This document shows, piece by piece, positions 1-6,405 of a DNA stretch of 21,267 nucleotides. The position numbers and the translations under genes were made by a program. Source of the stretch: a virus. The notes beneath the pieces were generated by a model that saw only the letters and a program-made list of their open reading frames with translations, made no database searches and was not told the origin of the DNA. Positions within the stretch are counted from its first letter, which is position 1; the number at the start of each line of letters is the position of its first letter. The stretch covers positions 1 to 21,267 of IMG/VR virus record IMGVR_UViG_3300032073_000321, one strand, 5' to 3'.

Positions 1-2
1 GA

Positions 3-1202
3 GTCCGTTGGACCGTGTCCGCGGATACCGTAGTGTTATTCGATGATTTTTCACCTTATGACCATTTTACAATCGTGCCTTATTTTCCATACTTTCGTAG
101 AGGAAAACCGTTCGGTATGGTCCGAAATTTATTGTCACCTCAAGAACAATTAAACAAAATTACTTCTCAAGAACTACATATAGTAAACACAACTGCTAAT
201 AGTGGATGGATTGTAGAGTCTGGTTCTTTATCTGGCATGACAGCCGATGACCTAGAAGAACACGGCGCAGAAACTGGTTTAGTATTAGAATTTAACCGTG
301 GTTCTACTCCTCCTGGAAAAATACCACCAAACCAAATACCTACAGGTTTAGATAGAATAGGACAAAAAGCAGCAGCTAATATAAAACAAATTAGTGGTAT
401 TACAGAAGCCATGCTCGGTATGGATAGTCCAGAAGTTTCTGGTGTTGCTATTCAAGCAAAACAAAATAGAGGTTCTATGTTGTTACAAGTGCCTTTAGAT
501 AATCTTACAAAGACAAGACAATATCTAGCTGAGAAAGTTTTACAAATGGTACAAACTTATTACACAGAAGAAAGAATTATCCAAGTAACTGACGAGCAAG
601 ACCCTTTTAAACCAAGAAACAAAGTATCAGTTAATCAAATGACTCCAGAAGGTCAGATCATAAATGATCTTACTATAGGAGAATATGATGTAATTGTTGG
701 TACTGCTCCTGCTAGAGATAACTTTGATGAAATGCAGTTTGCTGAAGCAATTGAACTTAGAAATGTTGGAGTGCCTATACCAAACGATATGATAGTAGAG
801 TATTCACACCTTGCGCGTAAGGCTGATATTGCAGAAAGAATTAGACAGCAAGAAGGAACTGCACCGCCAACAGAAGAGCAAATACAATTACAACAATTCC
901 AAATGGAATCACAAATCAGAAGTACGCAGCTTGAGATTGCAAAACTAGAAGCAGAAGTAACTAGACTGCAAACTGAGTCTGCTCTGAATGTAGCGAAAGT
1001 AGAACAAGCTGAAGCTGATCCACAGTTGAAGGTTGCTGAATTACAAAGTAAACTACAAGCAAAACGTGAAGAGCTAGAACTACGTGAGAAGTTGTCGAGG
1101 ATGACAAACGACATGCGTATGGTGCAAAGCGATACACAAGCCGCAGTTAAAATGGCTGCTGCTGCCGTAAAACCACAAGGAGGTAATAATGGCCAAAAAT
1201 AA
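3..1202 (+). CDS. Portal protein, P22-like family (5' truncated by window edge)
   Basis: Portal proteins form the dodecameric ring at one capsid vertex through which DNA is packaged and ejected. The reading frame is open from the first bases, so the N-terminal part lies upstream; GTG at 15 is only an internal codon. About 399 codons are visible against roughly 700 in P22-type portals. Recognisable P22-family stretches are FRRGKPFGMVRNLL followed by a Q-x-x-x-N-K-x-x-S-x-E-L-H helix (visible residues about 35-60), then the SGVAIQAKQ segment and the LxKxRQYLAEKVLQMV helix. From about visible residue 300 to 380 there is a long charged helix rich in E, K, Q and L, consistent with the C-terminal helical barrel of this family. 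The last codons overlap the next gene by 14 bases. Family call is from pattern recognition; the role is established for the family. Confidence 0.85.
   Translation, partial: VRWTVSADTVVLFDDFSPYDHFTIVPYFPYFRRGKPFGMVRNLLSPQEQLNKITSQELHIVNTTANSGWIVESGSLSGMTADDLEEHGAETGLVLEFNRGSTPPGKIPPNQIPTGLDRIGQKAAANIKQISGITEAMLGMDSPEVSGVAIQAKQNRGSMLLQVPLDNLTKTRQYLAEKVLQMVQTYYTEERIIQVTDEQDPFKPRNKVSVNQMTPEGQIINDLTIGEYDVIVGTAPARDNFDEMQFAEAIELRNVGVPIPNDMIVEYSHLARKADIAERIRQQEGTAPPTEEQIQLQQFQMESQIRSTQLEIAKLEAEVTRLQTESALNVAKVEQAEADPQLKVAELQSKLQAKREELELREKLSRMTNDMRMVQSDTQAAVKMAAAAVKPQGGNNGQK
1177..1184 (+). promoter_or_regulatory. Shine-Dalgarno for the scaffold gene
   Basis: AAGGAGGT, a full-length match to the anti-Shine-Dalgarno core, lies inside the portal 3' end and 4 bases before ATG 1189. 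It fixes the scaffold start within the portal gene and predicts strong initiation, fitting a protein needed in many copies. Confidence 0.75.
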
Positions 1203-2229
1203 AAAAACTGAAACCCCGGAAGTAGTAGATGACAAAGTACTGTTTGACGCTATGCCAGGTGCAGATGCAAAAACTGAAGAAGATGCAAAAGGATTTGAAG
1301 TTGATATGAACTTCGATACCCCTGACGAAGAAGTAGAATTTCCCAAGGAGGACGAAATTGAAGAAGTCGAAGAACTTAAGGCTGAAGAAGAACCAGTTGA
1401 AGAGCTTGAAGAGGAAGCAGAAGAGGAAGTCCTTGAAGCTGCAGATGAAAGTGCAGAAGATTCAGGAGAAGAAACAGTATTGGCAGAAGATGGCGCAGAT
1501 ACACAACAATCTGAAGGAACAGTACCGGAAGCAGTTGCTGAGCCAAAAGAGCCAATGATTCCTAAGTCTAGGTTTGATGAAGTCCTAGCAAAACAAAAAG
1601 CACTAGCTAAAAAATTAGAAGAAGCTACTAATCCTATAGAGCCCATAGAAGGAGAACCTGAATATGACTTTGATGGAAAAGAAGCTGAGTATCAAGAATA
1701 TGTTTTAAATGGTAGAACTACAGACGCTTCAAAATTGCGCGCAGAAATTAGAAATGCAGAACGTCAATCTATGATGTTTGAAGTTCAAAATAGAATGGGT
1801 AAAACAGTTGAACAAAGTACAGAGTTATCTGCACTACAGGCTAAAGCTGCACAGCTAGCTGAAAGTTTCCCTATTTTAAATGAAACACATGCTGACTTTG
1901 ACGAAGTTAAAACACAAGAAGTTTTAGATTTAAGAGATGCGTTTGTAGTCCAAGGTTTTAGTGCAGCGGATGCTTTAGATAAAGCTGCAAAATACATAGT
2001 GGGCACTCCTGCACCAGCACCAAAAGTTAATACAGTACAACAAAAAATAGTAGAGAAAAAGAAAGTAGCAAACACACAAAAGAAAATGGAAGCTGCTGAA
2101 TCTCAACCGCCTTCTATGAAAGGTAAAACTAAAATAGAGAAAAAATTAGATATCAACACTTTATCCGTTGATGAATTTGATGCGTTACCAGCAGAAACTT
2201 TACGTAGAATGCGTGGTGATTTCGGATAA
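1189..2229 (+). CDS. Capsid scaffolding protein
   Basis: Predicted internal scaffold that directs assembly of the capsid protein and leaves before or during DNA packaging. Support is position (portal, then scaffold, then major capsid gene), length (346 residues) and composition. Residues about 15-115 are extremely acidic with runs of Glu. The middle (about 120-290) is charged and helical, and includes a short pattern seen in phage scaffolds: a SFPILNETHADFDEVK segment, then a G-F-S-x-A-x-A-L helix. The C-terminus ends in LPAETLRRMRGDFG, the short basic helical end expected to bind coat protein. There are no Cys residues and no membrane segments. The start is set by a strong Shine-Dalgarno inside the portal gene. 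No protease domain is visible, so whether the scaffold exits intact or is cleaved cannot be told. Alternative: another acidic head-assembly protein. Confidence 0.75.
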   Translation: MAKNKKTETPEVVDDKVLFDAMPGADAKTEEDAKGFEVDMNFDTPDEEVEFPKEDEIEEVEELKAEEEPVEELEEEAEEEVLEAADESAEDSGEETVLAEDGADTQQSEGTVPEAVAEPKEPMIPKSRFDEVLAKQKALAKKLEEATNPIEPIEGEPEYDFDGKEAEYQEYVLNGRTTDASKLRAEIRNAERQSMMFEVQNRMGKTVEQSTELSALQAKAAQLAESFPILNETHADFDEVKTQEVLDLRDAFVVQGFSAADALDKAAKYIVGTPAPAPKVNTVQQKIVEKKKVANTQKKMEAAESQPPSMKGKTKIEKKLDINTLSVDEFDALPAETLRRMRGDFG

Positions 2230-2394
2230 ATAGTGGTATATTGAAAATAAGTTCGCACGTAAGAGCGATATCTTACCAGGGTCGTTCCTGTAAAACATAC
2301 GTTATTCGCCCATCAAGGCGTTAAGCTGGTCGGGGTCGTGCCCGCAAACAACGAGAGCGTTTCCCCTACGATAGTGGGTATACGGATAAATAGT
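2223..2394 (+). repeat. 12-base direct repeat bracketing the leader cassette
   Basis: CGGATAAATAGT occurs exactly at 2223-2234, spanning the scaffold stop codon, and again at 2383-2394. The copies are 160 bases apart. Related ATAGTGGTATA (2230-2240) and ATAGTGGGTATA (2371-2382) sit beside each copy. Removing one copy and the material between would leave a simple 50-base leader with an intact scaffold stop and capsid Shine-Dalgarno, so the bracketed piece looks like an inserted or duplicated cassette. That origin is inference. Confidence 0.6.
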
Positions 2395-2444
2395 CGCTCC
2401 AATAAGTCGACTGGTTAATAAACTTTAATGATAGGAGACTTATC
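2230..2444 (+). ncRNA. Structured non-coding leader before the major capsid gene (candidate)
   Basis: This is the only long gap in the window (215 bases) and is visibly more GC-rich than the flanking genes. No convincing small gene is present. I can pair four simple hairpins by eye: 2259-2276 (GTAAGA/TCTTAC, 6-base loop), 2307-2320 (CGCC/GGCG), 2331-2344 (CGGG/CCCG) and 2363-2378 (CCC-CTA pairing with TAG-GGG with one bulged T, 3-base loop). The 2279-2301 and 2332-2353 segments are an imperfect direct repeat around GGGTCGT. The end of the gap (2433-2437, AGGAG) is the Shine-Dalgarno of the capsid gene, 7 bases before its ATG. Likely holds a promoter, an RNA processing site or a translation-boosting leader for capsid mRNA; which one is not decided by sequence alone. 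Confidence 0.4.
2233..2242 (+). promoter_or_regulatory. Shared motif GTGGTATATT, copy 1 (possible promoter element)
   Basis: GTGGTATATT begins 4 bases after the scaffold stop codon; the same ten bases begin 3 bases after the capsid stop at 3593-3602. TATATT resembles a bacterial -10 box, but no matching -35 box is evident, so it could instead belong to a phage-specific RNA polymerase promoter or a processing signal. Function is not established. Confidence 0.3.
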
Positions 2445-3590
2445 ATGGCAAATACAAACTTTGCTGCGTTGACCAGTGAACAATTAACGATCTGGTCTCG
2501 TGATTTCTGGCGTGTAGCTAGAAATATGTCTTTCATTAACCAATTCGCGGGTAGCGGATCTAACGCAATGGTTCAGACTATATCTGAACTTACTCAATCA
2601 GAAAAAGGAGCTAGAGCTGTATTAACACTTTTAGCCGATATGACTGGTGATGGTATTGTTGGAGACAACACTCTCGAAGGGAATGAAGAGGCACTAAGAG
2701 CTTTCGACATAGTCGTAGGACTCGACCAACTAAGATTTGCGAACAGACTGTCTGGTAGACTGGCTGATCAAAAATCAGTTGTGAACTTTAGGGAACATTC
2801 AAGAGACGCTCTTGCTTATGCAATGGCTGACAGAATGGACCAATTAGCGTTCCTTACTTTAAGTGGTATTGGATATAACTTGAAAAATAACGGTGCTTTA
2901 AGACCGCAAATGAATTCAGGTCAAAATCTAAACGACTTAGTGTTTGGTTCAGACGTAACCGCCCCAACTTCTAATAGACATAGAAGATTTGATGCTACTA
3001 ATGGTATCGTAGCTGGTGATGTTACTGCAGTTGCTGCAGCTGACAAACTAAGCTATAGCGCCATTGTTGATCTAAAAGCTTATGCTAAAGATCAGTACAT
3101 CAGAGGACTAAGAGGCGCAGGTAATGATGAAACATATCATTTATTTGTGACACCTCAAGTAATGGCTGACCTAAAACTTGATTCAGACTTCCTTGCTAAC
3201 GTAAGACAAGCTGGAGTAAGAGGACCAGGTTCAAGCTTATTCTCAGGTTCTTCAAGTCTAATGGTAGACGGAATTATGGTTCACGAGTTCAGACATGTGT
3301 TCAACACTACTGGCGCAACATCAGGTACTTCAAGTAATGCTGGTTCTGCTGGTTATAAGTGGGGTGCAGATGCTGACGTAAATGGATCTTCATGTTTATT
3401 CTGTGGTGCTCAAGCATTAGCTATGGCTGATATTGGTGCTCCAGAGATAGTAGAAGATACATTCGACTACGGGAACCAGAACGGTATTTCAATTGGTAAA
3501 ATATTTGGTCTTAAGAAGCCTAAGTATCATTCAGATGTCACAGGACAATCTGAAGACTTCGGTGTTGTTAGATTAGATGTCGCATACTAA
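2445..3590 (+). CDS. Major capsid protein, N4 gp56 family
   Basis: Main shell protein of the icosahedral head, HK97-fold by family. The 381 residues follow the N4 gp56-type pattern: an N-terminal helix with W-S-R-D-F-W, a basic R-N-M-S-F-I-N-Q-F segment and a Q-T-I-x-E-L motif (residues about 15-50), then G-D-G-I-V-G-D-N-T-L-E-G-N-E-E-A-L (about 70-88), a V-V-G-L-D-Q-L-R-F-A strand, and the helix SRDALAYAMADRMDQLAF followed by TLSG. The C-terminal part carries H-E-F-R-H, then a Gly/Ser-rich loop near residues 285-305, and a conserved-looking YGNQNGISIGKIFGLKKP segment. No propeptide cleavage site is evident. A Shine-Dalgarno AGGAG at 2433-2437 supports ATG 2445. A strong hairpin follows the stop codon, so high and separately tuned expression is likely. 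Confidence 0.88.
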   Translation: MANTNFAALTSEQLTIWSRDFWRVARNMSFINQFAGSGSNAMVQTISELTQSEKGARAVLTLLADMTGDGIVGDNTLEGNEEALRAFDIVVGLDQLRFANRLSGRLADQKSVVNFREHSRDALAYAMADRMDQLAFLTLSGIGYNLKNNGALRPQMNSGQNLNDLVFGSDVTAPTSNRHRRFDATNGIVAGDVTAVAAADKLSYSAIVDLKAYAKDQYIRGLRGAGNDETYHLFVTPQVMADLKLDSDFLANVRQAGVRGPGSSLFSGSSSLMVDGIMVHEFRHVFNTTGATSGTSSNAGSAGYKWGADADVNGSSCLFCGAQALAMADIGAPEIVEDTFDYGNQNGISIGKIFGLKKPKYHSDVTGQSEDFGVVRLDVAY

Positions 3591-3592
3591 TT

Positions 3593-3602
3593 GTGGTATA
3601 TT
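3593..3602 (+). promoter_or_regulatory. Shared motif GTGGTATATT, copy 2 (possible promoter element)
   Basis: Second exact copy of the ten-base motif, starting 3 bases after the capsid stop and running to just before the hairpin at 3605. With the preceding base pair it extends to T(A/T)GTGGTATATT in both places. Role unknown. Confidence 0.3.
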
Positions 3603-3604
3603 TT

Positions 3605-3630
3605 ATGGGTGGCTTACTAAAGTCACCCAT
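3605..3630 (+). terminator. Strong hairpin after the major capsid gene (attenuator/terminator-like)
   Basis: Left arm ATGGGTGGCTT (3605-3615) pairs with right arm AAGTCACCCAT (3620-3630) over 11 positions, one of them G-U, with loop ACTA. The T tract after it is poor (ATTT), so it is not a textbook intrinsic terminator; partial termination or protection of capsid mRNA ends is plausible, as with the terminator after the T7 capsid gene. The Shine-Dalgarno AAGGAG (3635-3640) of the next gene lies 4 bases beyond. Confidence 0.55.
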
Positions 3631-3647
3631 ATTTAAGGAGTAAAATT

Positions 3648-3995
3648 ATGTGGATAAAATCAAAAGAAGACATAACGGTGGCCTCTACTTGGGGTGCAAG
3701 CGTGCATCTAGTAGCACACGAGCCAAAACAAGTAGGTCATGATTTAGGACTACTTTGTTTACAAGCAGGTTGTGAAGAAGTAAAAGAAGGAGCAAAGGAA
3801 GCTCCGGTCGCTAAAGAACTAGTCGTCGAAGAAGAAGTTGTAGTCGAAGAAGAAGTTGTAGTTGAAGAAGAGTCAATAGATTTAGAGTCTATGACAAAAG
3901 TTGAACTAGAAGCTCACGGTCGTACTATAGGTATCGAACTCGATAGACGCAAAAAGAAATCAGATTTAATAGAGGAAATCAAAGCAGCGGAGTAA
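3648..3995 (+). CDS. Small capsid-adjacent protein with HeH/LEM-like C-terminus
   Basis: Function unknown; likely a minor head or connector-associated protein from its place directly after the capsid gene. The 115 residues split into three parts: a compact N-terminal region (about 1-48) with Trp, His and Cys residues; an acidic linker (about 49-80) with three V-V-E-E-E units; and a C-terminal helix-extended loop-helix pattern (about 80-115), M-T-K-V-E-L-E-x-H-G-R-x-x-G-I-E-L-D-x-R-x-x-K-x-x-L-I-E-E-I. This last part resembles HeH/LEM or SAP-like modules, which in other proteins bind DNA or nucleoprotein. A Shine-Dalgarno AAGGAG sits 7 bases before the ATG, just behind the capsid hairpin. A decoration or head-completion role is inference. 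Confidence 0.6.
   Translation: MWIKSKEDITVASTWGASVHLVAHEPKQVGHDLGLLCLQAGCEEVKEGAKEAPVAKELVVEEEVVVEEEVVVEEESIDLESMTKVELEAHGRTIGIELDRRKKKSDLIEEIKAAE
3819..3872 (+). repeat. Three 18-base tandem units coding V-V-E-E-E linker
   Basis: Codons 3819-3872 read as three successive 18-base units of the type GTT GTA GTC GAA GAA GAA, differing at a few bases. They encode an acidic linker between the two halves of the small capsid-adjacent protein and could expand or contract by slippage. Confidence 0.7.
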
Positions 3996-4001
3996 TATAT
4001 T

Positions 4002-4727
4002 ATGGCAGGGACACTTACAGGCGCTAATTTACTAGCTAGAATTCAGGACACCTTACAAGACACTACAAGTGTTAGGTGGCCAGAAGCTGAGTTAATTAGG
4101 TATATAAACGACGCTCAGAGAGAAATTGTAAATTTCAGACCTGAGTCATCAGCAACAACTTCTAACGTACAGCTGGTTGCGGGCACTAAACAGGCTTTAC
4201 CATCTGGTGGATTAAGGTTGATTAAACTAACTAGAAACATGAATGGTACAAGTAGTAGTGCTACTGGTAAAAGAGCTATTAGAATAGTAAATGCTGATAT
4301 TTTAAACACACAAGAACCAGATTGGAACGATCCAACTGTATCTGGGGATGCAGCACACGGAACAATAGTTAAACATTATATGTTTGATGAAGATGACCCA
4401 AGAAACTATTATGTATATCCAGGAGTATCTGGTAACGCGTATGTAGAGATTGTATTTTCTAATTCACCAACAGATTTAGCAAACGGTTCTGCAACTATTA
4501 GTGTAGATGACATATATGCAAATGCGATTATTGATTTTGTGCTATACAGATCATATATGAAAGATGCAGAGTACGCAGGAAATGCACAAAGAGCACAAAA
4601 CCATTACCAATTATTTACAGCTAGTATTGGGCAGGGCAACCAAGCTCAAATGTTGTTAGATCCAAACAACGATCCAGTTTCTAACATAGGCGCTGTTCCT
4701 AAGGTAATGCAACAGCAAGGTAGGTAA
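4002..4727 (+). CDS. Head-tail adaptor protein (SU10 adaptor / T7 gp11-like group)
   Basis: Predicted ring protein that docks under the portal and forms the first layer of the short tail. The 241 residues open with the pattern common to phage adaptors: two helices with L-L-A-R-I-Q-D-T-L-Q-D then W-P-E-A-E-L-I-R-Y-I-N-D-A-Q-R-E-I (residues 10-41). A beta-rich middle follows, including L-x-L-V-A-G-T-K-Q-A-L-P and Y-Y-V-Y-P-G-V-S-G-N-A-Y-V-E-I-V-F, then a helical C-terminus (about 170-210: Y-A-N-A-I-I-D-F-V-L-Y-R-S-Y-M-K-D-A-E) that usually packs against the portal. The gene begins 6 bases after the preceding stop with CGGAG at 3988-3992. Family assignment is from pattern; exact family name is uncertain. 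Confidence 0.7.
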   Translation: MAGTLTGANLLARIQDTLQDTTSVRWPEAELIRYINDAQREIVNFRPESSATTSNVQLVAGTKQALPSGGLRLIKLTRNMNGTSSSATGKRAIRIVNADILNTQEPDWNDPTVSGDAAHGTIVKHYMFDEDDPRNYYVYPGVSGNAYVEIVFSNSPTDLANGSATISVDDIYANAIIDFVLYRSYMKDAEYAGNAQRAQNHYQLFTASIGQGNQAQMLLDPNNDPVSNIGAVPKVMQQQGR

Positions 4728-4729
4728 AT

Positions 4730-5404
4730 GTGGCAGCCTACTCTTCTTTAGTTAAAGAAGTTCTACCTTACGTACCTTTGTGTCCAGACTCTTTGGTAGA
4801 ACAGAATTTACGTTCTGCAACAATAGAGTTTTGTGAAAGATCAAAAGCATACATTCTTGATATAGACCCTTTTAATACAATTTCTGGGGTTTATGAATAT
4901 GATTTTGATATACCCACAGGTACAGAAGTGCATCAAGTATTACTAATGACACATGATGGGAACGACATGGACCCCATAAGCCCACGTAGCCTGGAGTTAA
5001 ATTATCCAGATTGGAGGAACAGAACAGGCAATCCCCACGTCTATTTACAAAAAACACCCTCTACTTTTTGGATAGTTCCAGTACCGAGTGGGTCAAAAGA
5101 AGTTATAGCGAGCGTAGCTTTAAAACCAAGTAGAACTTCAAACAACATAGATACTGTAATTTCTAATCAATATAGAGATGCAATTATATATGGCACCTTA
5201 TATAGATTACTTAGGATGCCAAACAGAGAATGGACTGACATAGGGGCTGCCCAAGAGTACTCATTTCAGTTTAACCAAGAATTAAAACAAGCAGAATTAA
5301 GGGCCCGAGGTGGAGACCTTGGGGTAAAGAGAACTGTTAAGTACAAAGGAATAGGTATGCCAAGGAGACGGTATGGAAAGTACGGAAAGGAAATCGACTA
5401 TTGA
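4730..5404 (+). CDS. Second connector / tail accessory protein
   Basis: A 224-residue protein starting at GTG 4730, two bases past the preceding TAA; the overlapping ATG at 4728 is in a frame that stops after seven codons. The N-terminus (V-L-P-Y-V-P-x-C-P, residues 11-19) and the R-S-A-T-I-E-F-C-E-R-S helix, a beta-rich middle with T-F-W-I-V-P-V-P and a late helix Y-R-D-A-I-I-Y-G-T-L-Y-R-L-L-R-M-P are typical of phage connector proteins located beside the adaptor. The last 25 residues are very basic (R, K, G, Y-rich), which may bind nucleic acid or the acidic surface of another ring. The 3' end overlaps the next gene by 32 bases. It could be a short nozzle or stopper protein; the precise role is not decided. 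Confidence 0.6.
   Translation: MAAYSSLVKEVLPYVPLCPDSLVEQNLRSATIEFCERSKAYILDIDPFNTISGVYEYDFDIPTGTEVHQVLLMTHDGNDMDPISPRSLELNYPDWRNRTGNPHVYLQKTPSTFWIVPVPSGSKEVIASVALKPSRTSNNIDTVISNQYRDAIIYGTLYRLLRMPNREWTDIGAAQEYSFQFNQELKQAELRARGGDLGVKRTVKYKGIGMPRRRYGKYGKEIDY
5362..5367 (+). promoter_or_regulatory. Shine-Dalgarno inside the upstream gene
   Basis: AAGGAG lies 5 bases before ATG 5373 and within the coding sequence for the basic tail of the preceding protein. It supports the overlapping start at 5373 and explains the 32-base overlap. Confidence 0.6.
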
Positions 5405-5804
5405 GGAGCCTGTCTATACTGATATACGTCAGTGTTGGGACAAGGTAAAACCAGGCATAGTTGAGATAATAGAAGAAGATCCTTTTATTACTTTTATTCC
5501 TGAAGATGTTTACAGCGAGTGTGTGAATGAAAGGGCTTTTCTTTACACTTCTTCTGTAGGTTTTTTGATACTGGCTGTCGAAATAGATCAGTTTACAAAA
5601 GACAAGACATTGTATATGTGGTTAGCGTATACTTATGAGAAAGGAGGCCACAATTGGATGGCCCATGAAGAGTGGTTTAACCACCTAGCATCAGAAGCTG
5701 GATGTAGGTATATAGAAGCAAGGTCTCATATACCAGAATTAGAACCTTACGCTGTTGCAGATGGTTGGAGTACAGAAAAAGTTTATAGGAAAAAAGTTAA
5801 ATGA
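5373..5804 (+). CDS. GNAT-like virion assembly protein (T7 gp13-like position)
   Basis: A 143-residue protein. The C-terminal half has an acetyltransferase-like layout: a strand-rich core, then a helix with W-F-N-H-L-A-S-E-A-G-C-R-Y-I-E-A-R-S, and the ending G-W-S-T-E-K-V-Y-R-K-K. This pattern (helix, then a strand, then GW and a basic end) matches small phage GNAT-fold proteins such as the T7 gp13 group, also about 140 residues and also placed just before the internal virion proteins. No clear acetyl-CoA loop (Q/R-x-x-G-x-G/A) is visible, so enzymatic activity is doubtful and a structural use of the fold is more likely. It starts inside the upstream gene and ends with an ATGA junction to the next one, suggesting coupled translation. 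The fold assignment is a recognition call, not proven. Confidence 0.55.
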   Translation: MESTERKSTIEEPVYTDIRQCWDKVKPGIVEIIEEDPFITFIPEDVYSECVNERAFLYTSSVGFLILAVEIDQFTKDKTLYMWLAYTYEKGGHNWMAHEEWFNHLASEAGCRYIEARSHIPELEPYAVADGWSTEKVYRKKVK

Positions 5805-6400
5805 GTAAAGGACCTAAAAAATCAGAATATCAAGCAACAGAAGCTGAAAAAGTACAAGCTAAAGTAGCAAAAGCTGAAAAAGATTATTTTAACCAAGCGT
5901 ATAGCCCTTTATTAAGAGAACAACGCGATCTAGCTTTAAAAGAAAACTACGGCGATTATGTTGCGGGTAGAGCAGGCGCAGACGTAGCTCAAACTTTAGA
6001 TAAGCCTTCTCTTATGGCTACTAAGTCAGTTGATTCTTCTGCTGATAGGTTATCTGCGTCTATAGAAATGCAAGGTAAAGCACAGTCGTCAGGACTAGCT
6101 GGTAAAAGACAAAGGCAAATTGGTGTTTTAGCAACTGCAAGAGGACAACAAGCAGATGCTACTACTGGGTTAGCAGGGGCTGCACGTATAGCTGCTTCTG
6201 ATAGTTTACAGTCTGCCCAAAGAAAACAAACAGTAAGAACTGCAAATTTAAAAGCAGGATTCCAAATGGGTGGAACTATGTTGGCCCAAGGTATTGAAAA
6301 CGCGTCTACCGGCGACGGGTTCTTTGATCCCGGTAAGTCTAGAACAGAAGGAGCCGGTATGCGTTTTGTTGAAGGTTTATCATTAGGGAGCTACGGTTAA
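5801..6400 (+). CDS. Internal virion / ejection protein, small (T7 gp14-like), first copy
   Basis: A 199-residue protein, ATGA-coupled to the preceding gene. It is rich in Ala, Gln, Lys and Gly, helical, with a charged N-terminal helix (A-T-E-A-E-K-V-Q-A-K-V-A-K-A-E-K), a Gln/Ala stretch with G-K-R-Q-R-Q-I-G-V-L-A-T-A-R-G-Q-Q (about residues 100-117) and a Gly/Met region near 150-165 that could insert in a membrane. Length and position match T7 gp14 (about 196 residues), an ejection protein that reaches the outer membrane; sequence identity was not tested. It is read here as a component of the channel that carries DNA across the envelope. Confidence in ejection function comes mostly from context. 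Confidence 0.5.
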   Translation: MSKGPKKSEYQATEAEKVQAKVAKAEKDYFNQAYSPLLREQRDLALKENYGDYVAGRAGADVAQTLDKPSLMATKSVDSSADRLSASIEMQGKAQSSGLAGKRQRQIGVLATARGQQADATTGLAGAARIAASDSLQSAQRKQTVRTANLKAGFQMGGTMLAQGIENASTGDGFFDPGKSRTEGAGMRFVEGLSLGSYG

Positions 6401-6405
6401 AAATT

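Noticed and set aside
15-17. GTG as start of the portal gene
   Set aside because: The frame is open upstream to the window edge and the visible protein lacks the N-terminal half of P22-type portals.
1080-1646. Ser-rich antisense frame over the scaffold gene
   Set aside because: It is the complement of Glu-rich GAA/GAG codons (TTC/CTC) read out of frame; the + strand scaffold has the strong Shine-Dalgarno and context.
2338-2421. Short frame starting GTG in the leader, V-P-A-N-N-E-S-V-S-P...
   Set aside because: Only 27 codons, GTG start without a Shine-Dalgarno, and overlaps hairpins; chance reading is more likely.
2230-2444. tRNA gene in the leader
   Set aside because: No seven-pair acceptor stem or T-loop GTTCRANYC at the right spacing could be found by eye.
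4728-4730. ATG as start of the second connector gene
   Set aside because: That frame stops after seven codons; GTG 4730 opens the real frame.
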